IMG/VR virus record: IMGVR_UViG_3300035034_000918
Span: 1-29,359 of that record
From: a virus
Length of the DNA stretch: 29,359 nt
Strand: one strand, 5' to 3'
A model generated the notes under the pieces. It was not told where the DNA came from. It made no database searches and worked only from the letters and a program-made list of their open reading frames with translations. Made by a program: the position numbers and the translations under genes. This document shows, piece after piece, positions 7,738-14,864 of this stretch (its first letter is position 1; each line of letters opens with the position of its first letter).

Positions 7738-8155
7738 TTTGTTCAGGCTTCCTTCCTATCACCATATATAATTCATCTACATTCTCACCTGCCCCAGCAT
7801 CCTTGAAGATTTCCCATAGCTTAGCTTTAACAAAGGCAATGACCTGACGGCATCCAAAGTGATAACAAATTTCGTTAGCAAATTCTTTAGTGCAGTCGTT
7901 CCAGTCTTCGATGCCTCCATCTCCTGCAAGCATAAGCACAAGAAGGTCCTTCGCTCCATTGGGATAGTGCTTAACTTGCGTGATGATAATCATCGTGGAC
8001 TTATCAGTACGCCAGCACCACAGGTCTAAGTGTCCCTTGTATATCCCTTCACTGACAAGGTCAACGCCTCCGCAGTCATCGTCAGTTGCAATCGCTTCGT
8101 CATAGTAGGCTATCAACTCAGCGTCTAATTCAAATGGCATCATCTTGGTTAACAT
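7718..8155 (-). CDS. Phage GNAT-fold-like protein
   Basis: The product is 145 residues. The core GHLDLWCWRTDKSTMIIITQ, then VKHYPNGAKDLLVLMLAGDG, then GIEDWNDCTKEFANEICYHF, followed by GCRQV, matches the progression of small phage proteins related to GNAT acetyltransferases (evaluation of an 'HLW' strand, 'VT-I--YP' strand, 'L--GG----W' and a helix before 'GC--I'). The usual closing GR-GW motif is replaced by KAKLWEIFKDAG. Acetyl-CoA binding is not evident, so enzymatic activity is doubtful. The gene lies directly downstream of an intrinsic terminator. Confidence 0.5.
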   Translation of the reverse strand: MLTKMMPFELDAELIAYYDEAIATDDDCGGVDLVSEGIYKGHLDLWCWRTDKSTMIIITQVKHYPNGAKDLLVLMLAGDGGIEDWNDCTKEFANEICYHFGCRQVIAFVKAKLWEIFKDAGAGENVDELYMVIGRKPEQNEELDN

Positions 8156-8182
8156 TAGTTGATTACCTTTGTTTAGTTGTGC

Positions 8183-8220
8183 AAAAGCAAGAGGCCCTGA
8201 CCCCCGAAGATCAGAGCCTC
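8183..8220 (-). terminator. Intrinsic terminator with UUCG-capped stem, minus strand
   Basis: On the minus strand GAGGCTCTGA (8220-8211) pairs along all ten positions with TCAGGGCCTC (8200-8191), one pair being U-G, so the stem is better in the minus-strand RNA than in the plus. The loop contains CTTCGG, and TTGCTTTT follows. It lies after the gene at 8247-8510 and just upstream of the gene at 7718-8155. Confidence 0.85.
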
Positions 8221-8230
8221 TGCCCCTTCA

Positions 8231-8256
8231 TCTTGGGTGATGCGACCTACCCAAGA
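8231..8256. repeat. 8-bp perfect inverted repeat across a stop codon
   Basis: TCTTGGGT (8231-8238) and ACCCAAGA (8249-8256) form a perfect inverted repeat around a 10-base spacer that includes the stop of the gene at 8247-8510. It may support the nearby terminator or slow translation termination; alternatively it is coincidental. Confidence 0.45.
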
Positions 8257-8510
8257 TCAAACCCGCCGCTTGTATCATCTACTTCTTCGGCATCCTTCTC
8301 CCGCTGCATCATGTCCAGCACATCGTCACGGAAACTGTCGTCCATCGAATCAAAGTAATCCTTGATGATTCGATAAGAGACACGGGAAGCTGACCGATCC
8401 TCTTGCTGCATGAGCAGCCGCAATGCTGCGTGAAGGTAGTCCCCCTGTTCATCGTGAGGGAAGTTCACACCCACTGTGCGGGTCTTGTTCTTTCGTTTGC
8501 TTTCAGACAT
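8247..8510 (-). CDS. Possible ribbon-helix-helix DNA-binding protein
   Basis: The product is 87 residues. After a basic start (SKRKNKTR) comes a short strand TVGVNFP, then a helix YLHAALRLLMQQ, then SASRVSYRIIKDYF, an arrangement like the strand-helix-helix of Arc/MetJ-type regulators. The tail is acidic. It is coupled by TAATG to the gene above. If the fold is right it would bind an operator as a dimer, which makes it one candidate reader of the palindromes in this genome. This is inferred from secondary-structure pattern only. Confidence 0.5.
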   Translation of the reverse strand: MSESKRKNKTRTVGVNFPHDEQGDYLHAALRLLMQQEDRSASRVSYRIIKDYFDSMDDSFRDDVLDMMQREKDAEEVDDTSGGFDLG

Positions 8511-8707
8511 TACCAGTCCTCTCCAATTTCTTGCATGATCGCTTTCAGCTCAAGGCTAATTGCCTCGCAGCGTTCTTTCATCTTGATGACCTCAGTCAGT
8601 TGATCTGATATCAACCAGCGAAGCCTTGCCGTTGATACTTTACCATCGGTTCGAGGGTCTTTGTAGTCCCTTTGCTCGACGATAACATCGAAAGATTCAG
8701 GCATCAT
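8510..8707 (-). CDS. Small hypothetical protein
   Basis: The product is 65 residues: MMPESFDVIVEQRDYKDPRT, then a long amphipathic helix with LRWLISDQLTEVIKMKERCE and LELKAIMQEIGEDW. Its ATG follows directly on the stop codon of the gene above, and its stop overlaps the next start as TAATG. The helical C-terminus could be a dimerisation coiled coil. No function is recognised. Confidence 0.55.
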   Translation of the reverse strand: MMPESFDVIVEQRDYKDPRTDGKVSTARLRWLISDQLTEVIKMKERCEAISLELKAIMQEIGEDW

Positions 8708-8977
8708 CTATACATTTCCTTTCGCAATCTCAAGTAGTGCGACTGTGTACATACGAACATCACCATCAATGGGCGACTCGAATCGCTCAGCTTCAAACTT
8801 GCCATCAGATTCCATTTGATTTTTCTTGTTCAGCATATTGCCGACTAGATCTATGAAGTCTTCATTGAATCCAACGGTCTCCCACGTGAACCTCAGCGTG
8901 TCCAGCATCCGACGCTGCGCATGGTAGTGTTCCTTCGACAGGGCTTTGGTTGCTTCGTCTTGTTCAGTCATATTCAT
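8708..8977 (-). CDS. Small hypothetical protein
   Basis: The product is 89 residues starting MNMTEQDEATKALSKEHYHA, predicted to be mainly helical, with no motif that I recognise. AAAGGTGAGCA precedes the ATG. The gene overlaps the C-terminus of the gene above by 14 bases and abuts the gene below, so it belongs to the same operon. Confidence 0.55.
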   Translation of the reverse strand: MNMTEQDEATKALSKEHYHAQRRMLDTLRFTWETVGFNEDFIDLVGNMLNKKNQMESDGKFEAERFESPIDGDVRMYTVALLEIAKGNV

Positions 8978-9317
8978 TGCTCACCTTTCCTTTAGCAGTA
9001 CGCTTGATACTGATAATCCTTGCAGGCTTTGCGTTTAAGTTTTCTACCTCGATGCTCCTGAGGTATTCACGGAATGCTTGAAGAGTTGAGAGCCAATGCT
9101 TCTCGATTGACGACTCAGGGCTTTCCTCTACGGCAACGATGCATTCTTTCTCTACGTTTTCGAGTAGGGCGTTCACCTCGGTGGCGATATCTGAATAGAC
9201 CTCGACCTTGACCATCAAGTCCACAAAATTATGGAAGACTTGACCGGCTCTTGATTTCGTATCGATATAGTCAGGCATTAAGAAGGCCACCCATTCCGCA
9301 ACGAGGGGCGGTGGCAT
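8964..9317 (-). CDS. Hypothetical protein with hairpin-sequestered ribosome binding site
   Basis: The product is 117 residues from ATG 9317, which has GGGGAAAGG at good spacing; an alternative ATG at 9278 has no such site. The protein is helical (NFVDLMVKVEVYSDIATEVN, ALLENVEKECIVAVEE) with a basic C-terminus RIISIKRTAKGK. The ribosome binding site is the right arm of an 8-bp stem (see 9326-9362), so expression may be conditional. No family is recognised. Confidence 0.55.
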   Translation of the reverse strand: MPPPLVAEWVAFLMPDYIDTKSRAGQVFHNFVDLMVKVEVYSDIATEVNALLENVEKECIVAVEESPESSIEKHWLSTLQAFREYLRSIEVENLNAKPARIISIKRTAKGKVSNEYD

Positions 9318-9325
9318 TGGCTATG

Positions 9326-9362
9326 CCTTTCCCCTGCCTCGGAGTCCTCAAAGTGGGAAAGG
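9326..9362 (-). promoter_or_regulatory. Stem masking a ribosome binding site
   Basis: On the minus strand CCTTTCCC (9362-9355) pairs perfectly over 8 bp with GGGAAAGG (9333-9326), and the latter is the ribosome binding site of the gene starting at 9317. The intervening 21 bases form the loop. No T-run follows, so this is not a terminator. Confidence 0.6.
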
Positions 9363-9386
9363 ATGACCACCAAGAACACCGCGTTG

Positions 9387-9584
9387 CTACGGCGCACGAT
9401 AGCACTCCCCTTCCAGATCGTAAGGTTCAGTAATACAAATGCACCCAGCTCCACACTGAGCAGCGGTCGAACATGTAGTCTGCAAGCAGATAAAGCAGCT
9501 TGCCTTTGATGCCACGGTCACGAACGCCATCGAAACGAACAGCGCAATCATGACCCAATAGATTTTATTCTCTTTCATTTTCAT
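9387..9584 (-). CDS. Exported cysteine-rich (knottin-like) peptide
   Basis: The product is 65 residues. An N-terminal basic segment MKMKENK is followed by a hydrophobic stretch (YWVMIALFVSMAFVTVA) consistent with a signal peptide or anchor. The remaining 35 or so residues hold eight cysteines: CFIC, then C-x4-C-x5-C-x3-C-x1-C-x10-C. The x5-x3-x1 core equals that of cystine-knot miniproteins such as squash inhibitors. No lipobox is present (KASC). Export to the periplasm or outside, with disulfide bonds, is inferred. The ATG overlaps the stop of a tiny membrane peptide gene. The partner and function are unknown. Confidence 0.65.
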   Translation of the reverse strand: MKMKENKIYWVMIALFVSMAFVTVASKASCFICLQTTCSTAAQCGAGCICITEPYDLEGECYRAP

Positions 9585-9667
9585 TTTAGTTTAGGCCCTT
9601 TCTTTTTATTTGGCATGATAATGTAAATAACAAACAGTAACAAGACAAACTCTACAATCTCAAACAC
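9581..9667 (-). CDS. Tiny single-span membrane peptide
   Basis: A GTG at 9667 with GAGG six bases upstream opens a 28-codon frame: FEIVEFVLLLFVIYIIMP forms a transmembrane segment, followed by the basic tail NKKKGPKLK. A second GTG at 9673 would add two residues. The stop overlaps the ATG of the cysteine-rich peptide gene as ATGA, so the two are probably co-translated. Net-positive tail and single span resemble small phage membrane peptides, including some lysis or superinfection proteins, but nothing identifies it further. Confidence 0.5.
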   Translation of the reverse strand: MFEIVEFVLLLFVIYIIMPNKKKGPKLK

Positions 9668-9675
9668 TTTCACCC

Positions 9676-9963
9676 TCAATAATCTCCATTCAAATTTCCT
9701 GAGAATCCAGAGTAATCACTGTACTCGTCACCGTAGTCCAACCCTTCTGCCCAATGATATCTCCTTCGACCTCTTCGCCTTTCTCGCTTAGGCCAAGGCC
9801 TACTAACCAAGGCTAAGAAATACCTTTGCTTCTTTGATAAGAATCCATTGTCATGAAGGAAGTTCTTACACCCGATAGCAAAGTTGTTTCTTGGCGCTGT
9901 CTTCAAAGCTTTCTCTATCAGCTCCTCATTGGTAAGCGTTTCGCTTTGCGTCACTGAGTCCAC
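9676..9963 (-). CDS. Hypothetical protein with basic centre
   Basis: The product is 95 residues from a GTG at 9963. A helical N-terminus (NEELIEKALKTAPRNNFAIG) is followed by FLHDNGFLSKKQRYFLALV, then an Arg/Lys cluster PKRERRRGRRR and a Tyr/Gly/Asp-rich tail. The 'G-LS-KQ' segment occurs in several small phage proteins. The basic cluster suggests nucleic-acid contact. It overlaps the upstream gene by 13 bases. Function is unknown. Confidence 0.5.
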   Translation of the reverse strand: MDSVTQSETLTNEELIEKALKTAPRNNFAIGCKNFLHDNGFLSKKQRYFLALVSRPWPKRERRRGRRRYHWAEGLDYGDEYSDYSGFSGNLNGDY

Positions 9964-10337
9964 GTTGTGTCCACTCCGCTGTCTAACAAGTAAGCGTTCG
10001 CAACAGCTTTCTGAACTGTCTCGTCACCATAGTACTTACGACTAAGTAATTCTTCCCAGGAAGTTTCTACCGGATTCCATTGCCCTTCAAATCCATAGCA
10101 TGAGCAATGGGTACCGTATGTTTCAAATAACTTTCCATTCTTCCTGAAGAGGCAGAATGAATCTTCTTCGTAGGAATAGCAATTGAATTCATACACAAGG
10201 ATTGTCGCACCTTGAAGAGATTTCAATACATCATTATGTTCTGTTTTTCCTTTTTCATCATTTTCAAAAGATGAATACCAGTCTTCGGCAATTGATTTAG
10301 CAGTTACGTCTTTAACATCATTCATAATTTTACTCAT
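9951..10337 (-). CDS. Conserved-type phage hypothetical protein (HCSCYGFEGQW)
   Basis: The product is 128 residues from MSKIMNDVKD; the longer frame to 10433 runs inside the upstream gene. A central region, ATILVYEFNCYSYEEDSFCL, then KNGKLFETYGTHCSCYG, then FEGQWNPVETSWEEL, matches a phage protein family that senses or binds something with a 'Y-Y----G-AF-L---dGkLyEV-GSHCSCYGLEGQW-PE-T' layout. The family is common but uncharacterised. The start overlaps the end of the IS110-like gene by 8 bases. Confidence 0.65.
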   Translation of the reverse strand: MSKIMNDVKDVTAKSIAEDWYSSFENDEKGKTEHNDVLKSLQGATILVYEFNCYSYEEDSFCLFRKNGKLFETYGTHCSCYGFEGQWNPVETSWEELLSRKYYGDETVQKAVANAYLLDSGVDTTWTQ

Positions 10338-11157
10338 TAGCCATAGGCCAGTTAGGTGGTGCAAGGAAATGAGTGTGCCCACCATGCTCAATGATGTACG
10401 GCTTGGGCGGTGCCTTCTTGAATGTCGATTCAAACAAGACGTGATGGAAGTGCGAAAGGAAAAGCTTCACTGCATACCGCCGCGCACGGGCATCGATCTG
10501 CCCATCACTTAGCTTGCCACTCTCAAGCTTGTCTCTCGTGTCGTTCTTAGCGTAGTTCTTTTCGGTGAGCTGCCTCGCTGCCGTCTCGGCATTGCCTCCC
10601 GCCTCGTTCCTGTCGATCTCGTATGCCTTTCGTTCCTCGTACACCTTGCCATACACGTCGTTGTCGTAGCCTCTCAGCTTCATGAAAGACTGGCCGATCT
10701 TCCACGTCAGCACCTTGAGGTCAGCGTTCCAAGGTCGTCGCGTTTTCTTTTCCCACTTCACTGTTGGGTCAAGCCCCGCGAATCTCCAGATGTGTCCGAC
10801 TGTTGGTGCCTTGTTGATGTCGATGTGGGCAAGGAGGCCAGCCGAAATGACAGGCCCGATACCATGAATGGAGAGCATCCACTGCCCTGCCTCTGTGCTT
10901 TTAACGTACTGGTTGAGCGTTGATTTAATTCCTCCCTCGATGGTCATGTAATTTTCCATGTTCCATTCGATGATCTCGTTAGGCTCACCTGCCTTGGAAG
11001 ACTCACGCATCTGTGCGCTTGTCCTGATCCTCAGCTCTTGTGCATCGTAGTATGAGTCAACGAGATACCTCGCCTCGCTGCTGCTTAAGGCACTTGCTGC
11101 ATTGCGTAGGTCTTTGTTTACTTTCGTTACTAACTCGATTCGGTCATCAGTATTCAT
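10330..11157 (-). CDS. IS110-type transposase C-terminal domain protein (phage form)
   Basis: The product is 275 residues. Residues 94-160 carry the helix-hairpin-helix and following core of the IS116/IS110/IS902 C-terminal domain: MLSIHGIGPVISAGLLAHID, GHIWRFAGLDPTVKW and RRPWNADLKVLTWKIGQSF. The N-terminal 90 residues are helical and do not show the DEDD/RuvC-like catalytic domain of true IS110 recombinases, and no IS ends are visible around the gene. It is therefore likely a resident phage protein that has kept only the DNA-binding/Tnp part. AAAGGATTGAC precedes the ATG. Its role is unknown. Confidence 0.7.
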   Translation of the reverse strand: MNTDDRIELVTKVNKDLRNAASALSSSEARYLVDSYYDAQELRIRTSAQMRESSKAGEPNEIIEWNMENYMTIEGGIKSTLNQYVKSTEAGQWMLSIHGIGPVISAGLLAHIDINKAPTVGHIWRFAGLDPTVKWEKKTRRPWNADLKVLTWKIGQSFMKLRGYDNDVYGKVYEERKAYEIDRNEAGGNAETAARQLTEKNYAKNDTRDKLESGKLSDGQIDARARRYAVKLFLSHFHHVLFESTFKKAPPKPYIIEHGGHTHFLAPPNWPMANE

Positions 11158-11297
11158 GTCAATCCTTTCAATATTCTATGGCTCACTCTTATATTTTGTA
11201 ACTGTCGAGAGCAATGGTTCATTCCTTAAGTATGGTGCGCTCAAGTTGAGAGATTCATTCACCTTCTACGGTACGATCTTTTACGCATGATTCATTC
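11153..11297. repeat. Degenerate 36-bp tandem repeat array 1
   Basis: The block G[GA]TTCA[TC]TC recurs at 11180, 11216, 11252 and 11289 (period 36-37), with a second block resembling GGTAACTNTC about 18 bases before it in each unit. Unit identity is low outside the blocks. It fills the gap upstream of the gene at 10330-11157. A related array lies at 11917-12024. Confidence 0.6.
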
Positions 11298-11342
11298 GGT
11301 TTATATGTAGCTATCCTCTGTTTATGATTGGTTAAGCTAGTC

Positions 11343-11630
11343 CTACTCGCCACCCTTAGGTATCCAAGAAGAGAACGCTTCCTTCCTTAGTTCGTCCAAC
11401 TCTTTCTCAATCGAATACTTCTTGTACTTGGCAATCCGTATCAGGGTTTCAATCTTGTTGACGTTTGAGAATGCCTTCCTTTTATCAGCAAGCTCAAGAT
11501 CTACATCAAGCTTAATGATCTCACGATTGACAGCATTCAATTCCTTCTGCTTTCCGTCAGCCTCAGCCTTGATCACGTTGGGATGACGTTGCTTAGGTGC
11601 TGGAGTTTCGATCTCAGTCTGCTCACTCAT
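11343..11630 (-). CDS. Small coiled-coil protein
   Basis: The product is 95 residues, starting MSEQTEIETPAPKQRHPNVI and then almost entirely heptad-like helix (KQKELNAVNREIIKLDVDLE and following), so a dimeric coiled coil is likely. The ATG overlaps the upstream stop as ATGA. With the zinc-binding gene above it forms a two-gene cassette flanked by the two 36-bp repeat arrays. Function is unknown. Confidence 0.6.
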   Translation of the reverse strand: MSEQTEIETPAPKQRHPNVIKAEADGKQKELNAVNREIIKLDVDLELADKRKAFSNVNKIETLIRIAKYKKYSIEKELDELRKEAFSSWIPKGGE

Positions 11631-11875
11631 GATAATGCGTACCCAGTCATGTCAATAAGATCACCGCTTGGTTGGTGTCCGTCATGGTATGTATCAAGCC
11701 ATCCATTTAGTAACCTCTTAAGAATCATGATCTCCCTAGATTTACTCTCAACACCTTTATCAAATGATCTGCACTCAGGACACTGAAGTTGTACGTCCTT
11801 TGTATACATGTCGCCGCACGTCAGGGTGTAGTTACCTTGATCCATGTTGCGCTTACCGCATGTTGTCATTTGCAT
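11627..11875 (-). CDS. Small Cys-rich, zinc-binding-like protein
   Basis: The product is 82 residues starting MQMTTCGKRNMDQGNYTLTC, with further cysteines in QLQCPECRSF, so two CxxC-like or single-cysteine ligands could make a small zinc finger. A helix follows (REIMILKRLLNGWLD). A strong AGGAGG lies seven bases before the ATG, itself just after palindrome copy 1. The end overlaps the coiled-coil gene as ATGA. No specific function can be given. Confidence 0.6.
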   Translation of the reverse strand: MQMTTCGKRNMDQGNYTLTCGDMYTKDVQLQCPECRSFDKGVESKSREIMILKRLLNGWLDTYHDGHQPSGDLIDMTGYALS

Positions 11876-11891
11876 TTACTTACCTCCTGTT

Positions 11892-11910
11892 TAATGTCCA
11901 TTGGACATTA
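11892..11910 (-). promoter_or_regulatory. Palindrome copy 1 (perfect)
   Basis: TAATGTCCATTGGACATTA, 9-bp perfect arms around one base. It lies 16 bases before the ATG at 11875, abutting its AGGAGG site. Confidence 0.8.
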
Positions 11911-11916
11911 GCATTC

Positions 11917-12024
11917 GTAGAATTTGGTACTCTCGAACTTTTTGATTCACTCTCACATTTTGTAACTATCAAGTGTAGAGGTTCACTCATTGCATGTGTA
12001 ACTATCGAACAGAGTGGTTAGTTT
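11917..12024. repeat. Degenerate 36-bp tandem repeat array 2
   Basis: The block G[GA]TTCACTC occurs at 11944 and 11980, with a diverged copy at 12016, exactly 36 bases apart; GGTACTCTC, TGTAACTATC and TGTAACTATC precede them at the same offset. The last unit overlaps the stop of the VWA gene at 12018. Unit 11953-11988 matches unit 11189-11224 of array 1 at roughly three quarters of positions. Confidence 0.65.
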
Positions 12025-13646
12025 ACCTTGATCTCTACAACCTTGCCCCACGGAGGTCGGTTGTTGTACTCAGGCCAGCCGGGGTAGGTGCCTGGGGTAA
12101 ACACCGGCTCGCTTGACATCCAAAGAACGTCACACTTAGGGCGTGGCACGGACACCGCAGAGCCCAGGTCGGTGAACACGACCACACCGTCAGGAGTACC
12201 CGACTGTTGTTGAAGCCAGATGAATGGCGCATCAAATCGAGTGCCCCCGCCGACAGGAAAGCTAGACGGGATAGGGTCATTGGGTCTCAGATCAACGATA
12301 TGACCATGAAGAACGCGCGTGTTAAACGGCACGATAGTCAGACGTTTAACGCTTACGGTCTGTCGGATGCGAGTGAACTGGGAAGACAGAGCCCTATGTG
12401 CAGGCCAGTCCATTGAAATAGACACATCCCAGAAAGCGACCATCCAGTCCACTGATTCCTTGATCTCGGCTGGCTCGTACCGCCCAAGCTGCAAGCCACG
12501 TCGATCAAGCCTGCTCCACGAGCGACCAGAAGGGTTGCCGTTCTTAGTGAAGAAAGATCTGAGTACGGTAGACCAATCAGTACTAGGCTTAACGAGATTA
12601 TCTACAGTTCGCTTAGCGTAGACAGCACCGCTGTTACCGGCGGAAGAATGATGCATGTTCTTCGCCATCGAAAGATCTTCCTTGAGGTCATGCATTGCGT
12701 CACGCTTCTCAGATTCAGAGAGCGCACTGCCATCCTCGTTGGTCGCATCCCACACCTCACCCCAAGGCACATCCTCATAGGCATCAGAAAGTTTAGACTT
12801 AATAGAAGCCTCGCTTGAGTCAGCATCAGGCTCAGGTGGACGATCCTTGATGTCACCGACCTGCTTGCCTTGGCTTGGGTCATTTCCATCATCATCACCA
12901 TCACCATCACCAGATACATCACCTCCATCACCATCATCACCAGCATCAGCGTCAGTATTCTCAGAGCGAGCATCCGAGTCAGAGTCAGGACCAGAAGGTC
13001 CATCGCCTTCCTCTTGCTGGATCACGGGATCACCAGTCCCGTCGCCGGGTTCATCATCAGAGCCAAGGTCATCATCAGCAGGCTCGTCACCCGGATCACC
13101 ACCACCCTGCCCATCGCTACCGACAGGACCATCCTGCTGCTTAGGCTTCTTGGGTTGGGGCGGATTGATCTTGGCGTTGTCTACTAGGTAGTGATAGATG
13201 CGTTCCTCTGACCAGCCGGTGTACTTGGAATCACACAGCCCGCCCTTCGGGAGCGTGAAGCCAGATGCAATCATCATAAGGTTAATCAAATGATCGCAAG
13301 CAATATTCCAAAGCTTGGCATCCTTGTTACCTCGGCGAATGTCATGCCCTAGAGAGACGTGCCAGTACTCATGCATAAGCAGGCCGATCTGCTCAGCCGT
13401 CGTCAAGGGATTCCAAAAATCATGGTTGACATAGAGATACTTGCCGGAGACAGCAGCGGTCTTGACTTCCCATCCGTTGGGAGCGACAGCACCGACGATC
13501 ACCGTCATGCCCATCGCTTTAGCTGCAATGAAAGGCTCAGACATCAAACCTTTGAGTCGGCACTTGGCAATCTTCGCCTTGATCTTGTCAACCTGAAGGC
13601 CACTGAGTGGTGTGTACTTGTTACCAGTACTCTTAACGATATCCAT
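12018..13646 (-). CDS. VWA-domain metallopeptidase-like protein (DUF2201 type)
   Basis: The product is 542 residues from MDIVKSTGNK; AAAGGA six bases before ATG 13646 selects this start over 13670. Residues 91-101 read MHEYWHVSLGH, an HExxH-x4-H metallopeptidase motif, followed by NIACDHLIN as in DUF2201 proteins. A long Gly/Asp/Ser acidic linker occupies roughly 150-270. The C-terminal third is a VWA fold with a complete metal site: DVSIS (Asp407, Ser409, Ser411), Thr469 in GGGTRFD and Asp493 in VVFTDLG. Such proteins act as substrate adaptors for MoxR-type AAA ATPases, and one is encoded next door. The target in the phage-infected cell is unknown. Confidence 0.85.
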   Translation of the reverse strand: MDIVKSTGNKYTPLSGLQVDKIKAKIAKCRLKGLMSEPFIAAKAMGMTVIVGAVAPNGWEVKTAAVSGKYLYVNHDFWNPLTTAEQIGLLMHEYWHVSLGHDIRRGNKDAKLWNIACDHLINLMMIASGFTLPKGGLCDSKYTGWSEERIYHYLVDNAKINPPQPKKPKQQDGPVGSDGQGGGDPGDEPADDDLGSDDEPGDGTGDPVIQQEEGDGPSGPDSDSDARSENTDADAGDDGDGGDVSGDGDGDDDGNDPSQGKQVGDIKDRPPEPDADSSEASIKSKLSDAYEDVPWGEVWDATNEDGSALSESEKRDAMHDLKEDLSMAKNMHHSSAGNSGAVYAKRTVDNLVKPSTDWSTVLRSFFTKNGNPSGRSWSRLDRRGLQLGRYEPAEIKESVDWMVAFWDVSISMDWPAHRALSSQFTRIRQTVSVKRLTIVPFNTRVLHGHIVDLRPNDPIPSSFPVGGGTRFDAPFIWLQQQSGTPDGVVVFTDLGSAVSVPRPKCDVLWMSSEPVFTPGTYPGWPEYNNRPPWGKVVEIKVN

Positions 13647-13660
13647 TTCATATCCTTTCT

Positions 13661-13679
13661 TAATACCCATTGGACATTA
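13661..13679 (-). promoter_or_regulatory. Palindrome copy 2
   Basis: TAATACCCATTGGACATTA. The two departures from the consensus become G-U and U-G pairs in the minus-strand RNA. It lies 14 bases before the ATG at 13646 and directly before AAGAAAGGA. Confidence 0.75.
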
Positions 13680-13692
13680 AGCTTCGTAAAAA

Positions 13693-14814
13693 CTAAACAT
13701 TCAGGTGCTTGAACTCTCGCTTGAAGTTAGTGAACTCTTCAGTCACAGCACAGAACTCAGGGTTGGCATCGGCCATCATCTTGAAAGCAAACACTGCCAA
13801 GCCCTCGTCCATGCGCTTGATGTACTTGATCGCAGCCTCTGCCATCTCGCGAGTGATGTGTTCGCCCGCATTCTTGATACGACCGAAGTCATAAGCAAGA
13901 TTGCAAGCCATCGCATAGCAAGCCGATGCGTTGTGATTGGGAACCGGAGCATCATCAGGGTTGAGATAGATCGCCTCGACAGGACACAGTTCAGAGGCCA
14001 TGCGAATGAAGCCGCCGAACTCAAGGCCAATCTCTTCGCCGCACTTGTGCTGGACGATCTGAGAAACCATCCGATCATTGTGCAGAGGCAAAGACTCGAT
14101 CAGGTAGGACGACTTAGCCCACGAGCGAGGTGAAGCAAAGGCTCCAGACTTGTCAGGGTTGAAGTTATACAGATTCTCAGGCTTCCACTGAATGTAGGCA
14201 CGAATCCGAGGGTCAATCCCTTCGGACGCAGCCCAGGTGAGCCAGACCTCAGCGTCAGGGTCAGGCATATTGAAGATGTACATACGATCTTCAAGCGACT
14301 TGATCAGCTCGTTGCCGCCACAGTTGTCTTCGGGTCGGTTAGCACCAGCCATGAAGAACAGATTCTTATCGACAGGAGAACCCTCAAGGCTCCAGTCTTC
14401 AAGCATCGACTGAATGCCACCCTGCTGGTCAGGCATACACTTGTCGATCTCGTCCAGCATCATAAGCACACCGTTGTACTTATCCTTATCGTAAGAAGCT
14501 TCGATAAACTTCTTGGTAGTCAGGAACTCAACGGTCATCGTCTTCATGTTGGGCACGAGAAAACCCTGAATGTCAGGGCTAGGTGTACGAGACAGAATCG
14601 ACACCGCAAGCAAGAGCTGACGAGACTCAGCAAACTGTGCTGCTCGCTGCGTCTTACCAATGCCGGGTCCGCCAAGGAACGTAAAGATTGAACCACGACC
14701 AGGGATCTTGTCTACCTGAGTAGAGAGACAAGCGTTCATCATCATGAACATGTCATCCTCGATGGTCGGGTGCGAAGTTTCCATAAGAAGTTCGTTAAGT
14801 GGAGTGCGTGTCAT
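13693..14814 (-). CDS. MoxR-type AAA+ ATPase
   Basis: The product is 373 residues. Walker A is GGPGIGKT at 48-55, Walker B LMMLDEID at 117-124, sensor 1 lies in MAGANRPED (Asn159), and an Arg-containing ASPRSW region around 230 fits sensor 2. The compact layout without extra domains is MoxR/CbbQ-like. It should form a ring that uses ATP to remodel a target through its VWA partner, encoded immediately downstream. AAGGAT precedes the ATG, and palindrome copy 3 lies further upstream. Each of the three genes of the trio has its own leader palindrome. Confidence 0.88.
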   Translation of the reverse strand: MTRTPLNELLMETSHPTIEDDMFMMMNACLSTQVDKIPGRGSIFTFLGGPGIGKTQRAAQFAESRQLLLAVSILSRTPSPDIQGFLVPNMKTMTVEFLTTKKFIEASYDKDKYNGVLMMLDEIDKCMPDQQGGIQSMLEDWSLEGSPVDKNLFFMAGANRPEDNCGGNELIKSLEDRMYIFNMPDPDAEVWLTWAASEGIDPRIRAYIQWKPENLYNFNPDKSGAFASPRSWAKSSYLIESLPLHNDRMVSQIVQHKCGEEIGLEFGGFIRMASELCPVEAIYLNPDDAPVPNHNASACYAMACNLAYDFGRIKNAGEHITREMAEAAIKYIKRMDEGLAVFAFKMMADANPEFCAVTEEFTNFKREFKHLNV

Positions 14815-14845
14815 TTGGTTATATCCTTTTCATATTCTTAATTGA

Positions 14846-14864
14846 TAATGTCCGATGGACATTA
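14846..14864 (-). promoter_or_regulatory. Palindrome copy 3
   Basis: TAATGTCCGATGGACATTA: 8-bp perfect arms with an altered three-base centre. It lies 31 bases before the ATG of the AAA+ gene at 14814. Confidence 0.78.

Noticed and set aside
11153-12024. CRISPR-like 36-bp periodicity
   Set aside because: Repeats are degenerate and lack distinct spacer/repeat alternation, and there are no cas genes.
12875-13144. Plus-strand frame with a run of histidines
   Set aside because: It is the antisense of the Gly/Asp-rich linker of the VWA gene; the His codons mirror GAT-rich DNA and no ribosome site is present.
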